Shown here in pieces: positions 57,967 to 64,000 of a stretch of DNA of 64,000 nucleotides. The stretch comes from Anaerolineaceae bacterium (GTDB lineage Bacteria; Chloroflexota; Anaerolineae; Aggregatilineales; Phototrophicaceae). Position numbers and translations under genes: made by a program. Within the stretch, counting starts at the first letter, position 1, and each line of letters begins with the position of its first letter. Where the stretch lies: the NCBI GenBank assembly GCA_020634115.1, contig JACKCH010000016.1:62001-126000 (forward strand). The letters run 5' to 3'. The notes under the pieces were generated by a model. It had not been told where the DNA came from and searched no databases. It saw only the letters and a list, made by a program, of their open reading frames with translations.

Positions 57967-60900
57967 CTAATTCCCGCGATTTTCATTGGTTTTTAGGAAT
58001 TTTTTCATTAGTTGCTCCCGGTGGGCTGCGGCCTCATCCGAAATTTCAAACTCCTCCGATTGTTGTTCATGTTCAATGACGACATTCTTATCGAGCAGTG
58101 TGTTATTGAGAAGCGTTTCTGACCCGCGATAATACCAACCGAGGCGTTCGGTATTCCGGTTTTGCTGGTTGATGTACTGATCCAGGACACTGGCATAACT
58201 TTCGTCCGGTGTATTCACGCTGAAACGCGCCGCCTGAAACAGTTGCGTTCGCCCTGATTTGAACACGAGGCCGCGCCCCACCGACAATTCGGCGTTATTG
58301 AGGTTATAACTCACTTTGCCGCCCATATCACGAATGGTTTCAACCGATTGCAGAACCAAAGCATACCGTGAGGTTTCAACCCGTTTGATAATTGCGTCAC
58401 GCCTGCGCAGCAGTTCTGGCGTACCACAGACGATCAGGTGAACCCGATTCCGGTATTTACGGACCATATCCGAAAGATTTTCAATAAAGCGCGGACGCTC
58501 CAGATCACCCATATCATCATAATTGTCAATGATGATGACCAGATGCCGATTTTGCGGGTTCCCATCTAGAAACGGATTTTGCACCCCCAACTGGGCGGCG
58601 TGTTCACGGACGCGCTGCTGAATATCGGGATACAGTTCAACCTGGAGGTACTGTTGCAGAGTGTCCAGGTCTTCCGCCTCGGATGCCGTTTTGAGAACGT
58701 GGGTCAGAGCGCCCAATTGATTCTGTGCATTTGGGTAAATCAGACGATAGTCAAACAGACTGCGGCGGGGGTCAATCAGAATCATCCCCAGATTATCCGG
58801 GCTGTAGCGTTCGGCAAAGGACAGGATGAGGCTCTGCAAGAGGGATGTCTTGCCGGATAATGGCGGGCCAAGCACGAGGCAGTGACCACCCAATTCCAGC
58901 CAGGCTGTCTGCCGATCTATATCACGAATCCCAATCGCGGCCGCTAGGAAACCGAGCGGTTTTGTGGTCTGATAGATATCCAATAGCTCAATATGCTGAC
59001 TCAACACCTCGACCCTGGTGACGGGTGATGGCTGATTCCATTCGGAGCGCATTAAATTGGCGATTTTGGTGTAGAAAGGATTGTAGTCTTCCTGATAGCT
59101 GATGGTGGTCGTTTGTTTTTTTTCATTGGTCTGAATTTCCGTAATCACGCCAATATGGAACTCGCGTGGTTCACGATCAACCGAAATGACCCCCCGTCCG
59201 GGAACTTCAGTCAGGATATGGGCGGCCCGCCCAACAATGCCTTGATAATCGGCTGAGTCGGCCATCTTTAATGAAAGACGCTGTGTGAACAAACTGTAGA
59301 TTTTGGATGGAACCGCGTTGATCTGATCGGCAGTGACCACAAAATAAATGCCTAACGCCCGCCCATCCCGGATGAGTGCGGTCAACTGCGGGAGTTGGTT
59401 TTCATAGGTTTCTTTGAATTCGGCGAAGTTGTCAATGACCACCAGAATCGCGGGTAAGGTCTGGCCTGGATGGCGGGCATTATATTGAATAAGCGACCCA
59501 ACTTCTCGAATCTTCGTGCTGCGTTCGTCCAGCATATTGGCTAGAATCCGCAGCAGCCGCTCAACGCGCCCTTCTTCAACCACATCAATCGGCTCTTCTA
59601 AATGTGGCAAATCGGTGAGGTCTTCCAGCCCGCCCCGGGCGAAATCCATCACGTATATCCACAAATCGTCCGGTGAATGGGTGGCCGCCAGTGAGATCAG
59701 CAGCGTTTTCAGGAAGGTCGTCTTTCCCCAGCCACCGGCGCCGAACAGGATAATCGGACCCTGGGTCAAGTCGAGGGTCAGGATCCGCTGTTCGGCCAGG
59801 CTCGGAATATCAATCAGCCCGACCGTTGCCTGAAGCGGATTTTGGACGCTTTGGGTTTCTGATTTATCCCCAATTTGCCAGTTGACAATGTTGGATTGCT
59901 TCCACATATCTATGCGTTCCCGGACACGCGTATCACCATTCTCCAGCAGCAACCACGCCCGTATGATCGGGTGGAGGACGATTTGATTGTTCAGTTTGTT
60001 GCGTTCGGTATGCAAGTGGGTCGCATCAATCGGATGATTGAGAGGCAGGATACCCGGCAGCGGATCGGGCCAGGGTTTATGTTGTTTTTCACTGTGGTTG
60101 GCTGCGAGTGCGGTTGTCTCCCGCACGATAACATCCACAATGGATGACGTCTCCGGGTTCGTATTGGACGTCGCTTTCTTCTTTTTCGGATCAAAGTACG
60201 TTCCGAACTCCATAGGAGCATCTTCAACCGCATCCGCTTCCGACGGGAGGGTATACTCTCCACCGGCACGCGCCACCTGGATTAAAATGGGCGTGTCTTT
60301 ACCCACCTGTAAGTAGGCGCGTCCGGGGATACCGGACGGTAGAAACATGGCGTCACCCCGCCCCAGCAGTTCACGACTGTCATCGCCGGTTTCGACCCGC
60401 AGGCAGATACGCAGTTTCATATTGGCCCGCATTTGGTCACTCACGACACCCGACGGACGCTGGGTTGCCAGAATGAGATTCACCCCAATAGCCCGCCCCA
60501 GACGGGTAATGCTATCAAAACGATTCTTATATTCTTTGTTTTCGTTAATCATTTCCGCGAATTCATCAACCACAATGAACAAATGCGGGAATGGGTCCTT
60601 ATGGTGGTATCCCTTTTCGCGGTATTCAACGATGTGCTTGACGTTATAATCGGCCAGGATTTTACTGCGCCGCCGCAGTTCGGCATCAATGGCGACGAAC
60701 ATTCGATCTACGGCTTTGCCGTCCAGATTGGTAACAATATCCACGCAGTGGGGCAGTTTTCGGAATGGCTCGAAGGCTGACCCACCCTTATAATCCACCA
60801 GGACGAAATTCAATATGCTGGGATCATACGTCACGGCAAGCCCTGCAATCAGCGTCAGCAGGAGTTCGGACTTACCGGAACCCGTTGTGCCGGCAATCAT

Positions 60901-62508
60901 GCCATGCACCCCGTCATAATCCTGGTTAAAGTAAATGTCGTGGAGATCATTGCCGCTCCGAATCCCAATTGAAACCCGTAGCCAGTCCGCGTTACCTTTG
61001 GCCTTGCGTTTACTCTGCTCCCATTTTTCTAAAATTTTCAGCCCGTCAACGGTTTCCGTGTTAAATAATTCCAGGATTGAGACACTGGTTTTGAGATCAG
61101 CGCCGTAACTTTGGCGCATCCGCTTATCTCGGATGGCTTTCGCAAAGGCTTCGGCCTCATCTTCATGGATTCGATCAGCAATGCCAATATACGTCGGGCT
61201 GTTTTTCCCGACTTCGCTATAACGGAAGATATAGTTTTCTTTTTGAACTTTGATTTCGTAAACAGACTGGCACTCCGATGGGATTTTGGCATTTTCCGGC
61301 ACGAGGAACATAATCGCTGCTTGTACTTGTTGCCCTTGTTGGAAAATAGAGGCGATTGCCGCTTCGGATACAATACTGTCTAGCCAATCCGTGGTCCCGA
61401 TATTCCCCCCAACCGCTGGCAGATTGTCCACAATCAACAACAAGAACGGGTAATTACCGGCACTGGTTTTTTCGTTGGAATCGTCTTCTTCCAGAATGAG
61501 ACGCCGTTCTTCCAGGGTCTTGTTAATTTGCGCCAGGAAACGCTTCGGGAACATCCGTTCCGTTTTCTTAGCATCTTCATCCGGTTGCAACGGTGGCTCA
61601 AAGCACATCCGGTCGCCTTGATATTCCTGCTGGGTATTCGTGTGGGGCAACCATGAAGCCCATGTCCAGCGATCCTTCGCGTGCGGTGCGCCCAATACAT
61701 GGATTTGGAAGTCCGTTGGCGCATGAAACGCGGATAACTGCAAGATGAAGGCACGGATGACATCAATCACCTGGTTGGTTTCTCCCGAGACGCCAAGACT
61801 ATTTCGGCCATAGATGGTGGCAGACTCGCGTTGACCGCCAGCCATTTCCTCCTCGCTGGCATAGTAGCGTAATGGAATGATGACCGGCGCCTGCTGGATG
61901 ACCTGGGAGTCTTCCGCCAGTTGCAAGGCTTCGTTTAGTTGGGGGTCGTCTTCCAGACTCTCCCCACTCTTGAATGAATACACCACTTGCGATGGAATGT
62001 CCCCGATACCAAGTCGCAGCGACGCAAAATCATGGTCGTTCATCCGGCGTTCCCACAGCCGCTGCCCCATCCGGCTTTGTTCTTCACCCAACCCAATTCG
62101 GGAAACCGTATCCATGTCGGGATGGGTATGCTCATAGTAGAGCCGCTGTTCATAATGCGCGGATTCCATTTCGGAGCGTAATATACGCAGACGGTTGGCA
62201 TAAGCCGTTTTCAGCTCGCGGATGCGTTTGTGTTCCTGTAAGGTCGCATAGACCGAGAAGCTGATACTGCCGATGACGGATAACGCCATGGGGATCATGA
62301 AGAGGATGTTACGCCCGCCAAAAACCGTCATGACGGAATAGCCCATTATTGACATCAGGGGCAGAATGAGCTGGACAAAACCCTGCGACCGGCCTTTTTT
62401 ATCGGGTGGCGGCGGGATTTCGATTTCCCGTATCGGCAGGGGTGGTTGAATTCGGGGCGGACGGTCAAGGTACGGTTGTTCGGTTGGCATTGGTTGGTTG
62501 GTTGTCAT
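57967..62508 (-). CDS. EccC/EssC-type FtsK/SpoIIIE ATPase of a type VII secretion system
   Basis: 1513 residues. Proline-rich N-terminus, two TM segments (about 43-63 and 68-90, GGRNILFMIPMALSVIGSIS), then three FtsK/SpoIIIE ATPase domains with Walker A GTTGSGKS (about 540), GAGGWGKT (about 923) and GPPLSGKT (about 1214). Walker B of the first is FIVVDEFAEM; the second and third have VVIDNFAEF and VIIIDNYDDM, lacking the catalytic glutamate, as is common in domains 2 and 3 of EccC/EssC. Unlike firmicute EssC there are no N-terminal FHA domains; separate FHA proteins are encoded nearby. It is the motor and substrate receptor of the system. Confidence 0.9.
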   Translation of the reverse strand: MTTNQPMPTEQPYLDRPPRIQPPLPIREIEIPPPPDKKGRSQGFVQLILPLMSIMGYSVMTVFGGRNILFMIPMALSVIGSISFSVYATLQEHKRIRELKTAYANRLRILRSEMESAHYEQRLYYEHTHPDMDTVSRIGLGEEQSRMGQRLWERRMNDHDFASLRLGIGDIPSQVVYSFKSGESLEDDPQLNEALQLAEDSQVIQQAPVIIPLRYYASEEEMAGGQRESATIYGRNSLGVSGETNQVIDVIRAFILQLSAFHAPTDFQIHVLGAPHAKDRWTWASWLPHTNTQQEYQGDRMCFEPPLQPDEDAKKTERMFPKRFLAQINKTLEERRLILEEDDSNEKTSAGNYPFLLLIVDNLPAVGGNIGTTDWLDSIVSEAAIASIFQQGQQVQAAIMFLVPENAKIPSECQSVYEIKVQKENYIFRYSEVGKNSPTYIGIADRIHEDEAEAFAKAIRDKRMRQSYGADLKTSVSILELFNTETVDGLKILEKWEQSKRKAKGNADWLRVSIGIRSGNDLHDIYFNQDYDGVHGMIAGTTGSGKSELLLTLIAGLAVTYDPSILNFVLVDYKGGSAFEPFRKLPHCVDIVTNLDGKAVDRMFVAIDAELRRRSKILADYNVKHIVEYREKGYHHKDPFPHLFIVVDEFAEMINENKEYKNRFDSITRLGRAIGVNLILATQRPSGVVSDQMRANMKLRICLRVETGDDSRELLGRGDAMFLPSGIPGRAYLQVGKDTPILIQVARAGGEYTLPSEADAVEDAPMEFGTYFDPKKKKATSNTNPETSSIVDVIVRETTALAANHSEKQHKPWPDPLPGILPLNHPIDATHLHTERNKLNNQIVLHPIIRAWLLLENGDTRVRERIDMWKQSNIVNWQIGDKSETQSVQNPLQATVGLIDIPSLAEQRILTLDLTQGPIILFGAGGWGKTTFLKTLLISLAATHSPDDLWIYVMDFARGGLEDLTDLPHLEEPIDVVEEGRVERLLRILANMLDERSTKIREVGSLIQYNARHPGQTLPAILVVIDNFAEFKETYENQLPQLTALIRDGRALGIYFVVTADQINAVPSKIYSLFTQRLSLKMADSADYQGIVGRAAHILTEVPGRGVISVDREPREFHIGVITEIQTNEKKQTTTISYQEDYNPFYTKIANLMRSEWNQPSPVTRVEVLSQHIELLDIYQTTKPLGFLAAAIGIRDIDRQTAWLELGGHCLVLGPPLSGKTSLLQSLILSFAERYSPDNLGMILIDPRRSLFDYRLIYPNAQNQLGALTHVLKTASEAEDLDTLQQYLQVELYPDIQQRVREHAAQLGVQNPFLDGNPQNRHLVIIIDNYDDMGDLERPRFIENLSDMVRKYRNRVHLIVCGTPELLRRRDAIIKRVETSRYALVLQSVETIRDMGGKVSYNLNNAELSVGRGLVFKSGRTQLFQAARFSVNTPDESYASVLDQYINQQNRNTERLGWYYRGSETLLNNTLLDKNVVIEHEQQSEEFEISDEAAAHREQLMKKFLKTNENRGN

Positions 62509-62546
62509 AAAGCAATTTTCCCTGCTGAGCGTTAAGGCGGATTGGC

Positions 62547-62984
62547 TCAGATAAATTCAAAACTGTTGAGCATAACCGCGAACGTTTCTTGTGTCGCGTT
62601 GGTCTGGGAAGGCAGGTACGTCATGGTCAGAGTATAAATATTGTTTCTATCTATATAAAAGCGTTGGCGTTGAATCAAGCGCTCAGGCACACCGGGATAT
62701 TGCCAGCGATAGCTTCTTTCAATCCAGGCTGGCCCATGCGTTTCATCCATAATCTGATAATCCGGGTATTCGGTAGTTTGCACTTGTGCAATCTGATTAA
62801 AATAGGTTGGCAGATCGTCTTTACTTATCATAATGGCAATTGTCAGGCTGGGGAAAATGGGTTCATCGTCCTGTTTTTTGCCAATAAACATGGCCTGAAA
62901 TTGCGGTGTGGCTTTCACCAGCCAGGTACTCGGAATATCCAGTGCGAAGGTGGTGACCTCGAACTTCATCCAGGTCATGGTCAT
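62547..62984 (-). CDS. DcrB/PsbP-like small protein in the type VII locus
   Basis: 145 residues (or two fewer from a nearby internal ATG at 62978). Segments FALDIPSTWLVKATPQFQAM, PSLTIAIMISKDDLPTYFNQ and RQRFYIDRNNIYTLTMTYLP follow the pattern of the DcrB/DUF1795 fold. No signal peptide, so it is probably cytoplasmic. It sits 3 bp after the effector-like gene and 38 bp before the ATPase gene, a place where adaptor or chaperone proteins of effectors are often found (inference). Confidence 0.6.
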   Translation of the reverse strand: MTMTWMKFEVTTFALDIPSTWLVKATPQFQAMFIGKKQDDEPIFPSLTIAIMISKDDLPTYFNQIAQVQTTEYPDYQIMDETHGPAWIERSYRWQYPGVPERLIQRQRFYIDRNNIYTLTMTYLPSQTNATQETFAVMLNSFEFI

Positions 62985-62987
62985 ACC

Positions 62988-64000
62988 TTAAAAGATTTGA
63001 TCAGCGAATTGGCCGATACTGCTGATACTATCCTGCACCGTAGAAACAAATCCGTCTACCGTTTCGTAAATTTGATGATTAACGCTATTGGTAGCACTTT
63101 CCCATGCTCTGAACGAATGTGGGTTGCGAATATAGTCCTCGCCACTATGCGCCACAAGCATGTTGTAAACCGGTATCTGACTTCCAGCCGGAGAAGAGAT
63201 GTTAGGCATCAGGGTCGTGTGGGCCACAAGTTTGGGGTCGGCTACAACCGAGATCAACCCAACCGGATCATTAATATGCACATAATGGTGATAATCCACG
63301 CTGTTGGGGAAATTGATCCCAAATCCACCAAGAGCCGTGACTTTGACCCGGCTCAAAGCCACGTGCATCGCATCCAGGCGACGCAGTGCTTCTGCCGTAA
63401 TGGCTGCCCCCTGACTGTGCGCGATAATCTCAAATGTCCCTGGGTTCTGCAGACGGTCTTGAATGGCAAGAACCAGCGAGTCCACCGCCCTATTATTTTG
63501 TTCCAACCCGTACCGATCCCCAACGGCCTGAACGCCGTCGGTGATGAGGCCTTCAGTGGCGTTATAAATACCGGCGACCCGCTGTCCTGGAAATTCGGCC
63601 TCAATATTCTCCAGCGTTTTGAGATGCGCCGCACTGTCGGTCAGGATACCGTTGACGTAAAAAATGTCTGCGGTTTTATGCGCTACGCCGGTTCGCGTGC
63701 CATCACGAATTTCAGCCGGGTTATTGGAACGGTTATAAGGGCTGGTTTTAGCACCCTGATGGACATCATCCAACTCACCGAACTGCTCTCCCAGTAGCTG
63801 CTGTGCTTCCTCTTCTGCAATCTGGAAGTCCTGCCCGATAACATGGATTGCCGTATCAACCGCAATCAGGGTCTGGGATAGCCGTGCCAGGCTCGGCAAA
63901 AGGGTAGTATCCATTTCAGCATAGAAAGCGGTGGCCCCAGGTCCCCACCAACCATGATTTTGTAACAGCTCTATATGCTGCTGCAAACGGTGGGATAATA
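62988..64000 (-). CDS. WXG100 - alpha/beta hydrolase fusion (probable type VII effector), truncated by window edge
   Basis: The frame is open to the window end (no stop up to 64000), so the N-terminus is missing; at least 337 residues are seen. It begins in a WXG100 domain (LQNHGWWGPGATAFYAEMDT, FQIAEEEAQQLL) and goes on to an alpha/beta hydrolase with nucleophile elbow FEIIAHSQGAAITAEALRRL. Possible acid and histidine are in HINDPVGL and VAHSGEDY. This is the lipase-like toxin architecture seen in type VII effectors. Only 3 bp separate it from the DcrB-like gene. Confidence 0.78.
   Translation of the reverse strand, partial: LSHRLQQHIELLQNHGWWGPGATAFYAEMDTTLLPSLARLSQTLIAVDTAIHVIGQDFQIAEEEAQQLLGEQFGELDDVHQGAKTSPYNRSNNPAEIRDGTRTGVAHKTADIFYVNGILTDSAAHLKTLENIEAEFPGQRVAGIYNATEGLITDGVQAVGDRYGLEQNNRAVDSLVLAIQDRLQNPGTFEIIAHSQGAAITAEALRRLDAMHVALSRVKVTALGGFGINFPNSVDYHHYVHINDPVGLISVVADPKLVAHTTLMPNISSPAGSQIPVYNMLVAHSGEDYIRNPHSFRAWESATNSVNHQIYETVDGFVSTVQDSISSIGQFADQIF

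Noticed and set aside
62589..63797. 402-residue plus-strand open frame
   Set aside because: Antisense to the WXG100-hydrolase and DcrB-like genes, which have clear family features; no ribosome-binding site or recognisable domain.

Overview
The window most likely comes from an uncultured or little-studied member of the Chloroflexota (Anaerolineae-like), a monoderm lineage. This is inference from four traits: very large nSTAND/WD40 proteins, threonine/proline-rich (TPTP-type) extracellular linkers, Ser/Thr kinases fused to LuxR-type DNA-binding domains, and secreted proteins with plain signal peptides. No rRNA, tRNA or CRISPR array was recognised.

Layout. (1) 1-543: an AraC-type regulator cut by the window edge. 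(2) 0.75-16.4 kb: a sugar or sugar-acid catabolic island. Minus-strand genes encode a DHDPS/KDG-aldolase-like enzyme, an FGGY kinase, a royal-jelly/SMP-30-like propeller protein and a GntR/UTRA repressor. Divergent plus-strand genes encode an acetoacetate-decarboxylase-like protein, a complete ABC importer (binding protein, two permeases, a 73-residue membrane protein, two different ATPases), DERA aldolase, a second FGGY kinase, a cupin phosphoglucose isomerase and a D-2-hydroxyacid dehydrogenase. Good promoters and a palindromic operator lie in the divergent gap. (3) 16.4-24.5 kb: a decay zone holding remnants of a KDPG aldolase, a shikimate-dehydrogenase-like gene, a LysM protein, a broken S74/head-repeat surface protein and its broken partner. 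Intact among them are a DUF5343-HEPN gene pair, a MOSC protein and an AraC regulator.

(4) 24.9-45.7 kb: giant signalling proteins. They are a secreted WD40 propeller, a TIR-nSTAND-TM-WD40 protein, a second AraC paralogue, a 1167-residue protein with a papain/calpain-like C-terminus, a protein of five 56-residue FG-GAP-like repeats, and a kinase-LuxR-nSTAND-TM-WD40 protein. Three minus-strand genes here share a promoter architecture: a GTGGGAAAAAGT box exactly 33 bp upstream of TATACT. Two other genes share an element with two tandem units that looks like an AraC-type operator.

(5) 46.4-64.0 kb: a type VII secretion (ESX/Ess)-like locus. It has an EccC/EssC-type triple-ATPase of 1513 residues, four small WXG100-type proteins, two probable effectors (WXG100 fused to a CHAP/NlpC-like Cys-His hydrolase, and WXG100 fused to an alpha/beta hydrolase, the latter running off the window), a DcrB-like protein, and a phospho-signalling set: two Ser/Thr kinases (one with a ubiquitin-like domain and an FHA domain), a membrane PP2C phosphatase and two membrane FHA proteins. 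I did not recognise EccB/D/E, mycosin, EsaA, EssA or EssB. The Ubl domain that EccD or EsaB/YukD normally supplies seems to be carried inside the kinase. IS scars and a small inverted-repeat element lie between the genes of this locus.
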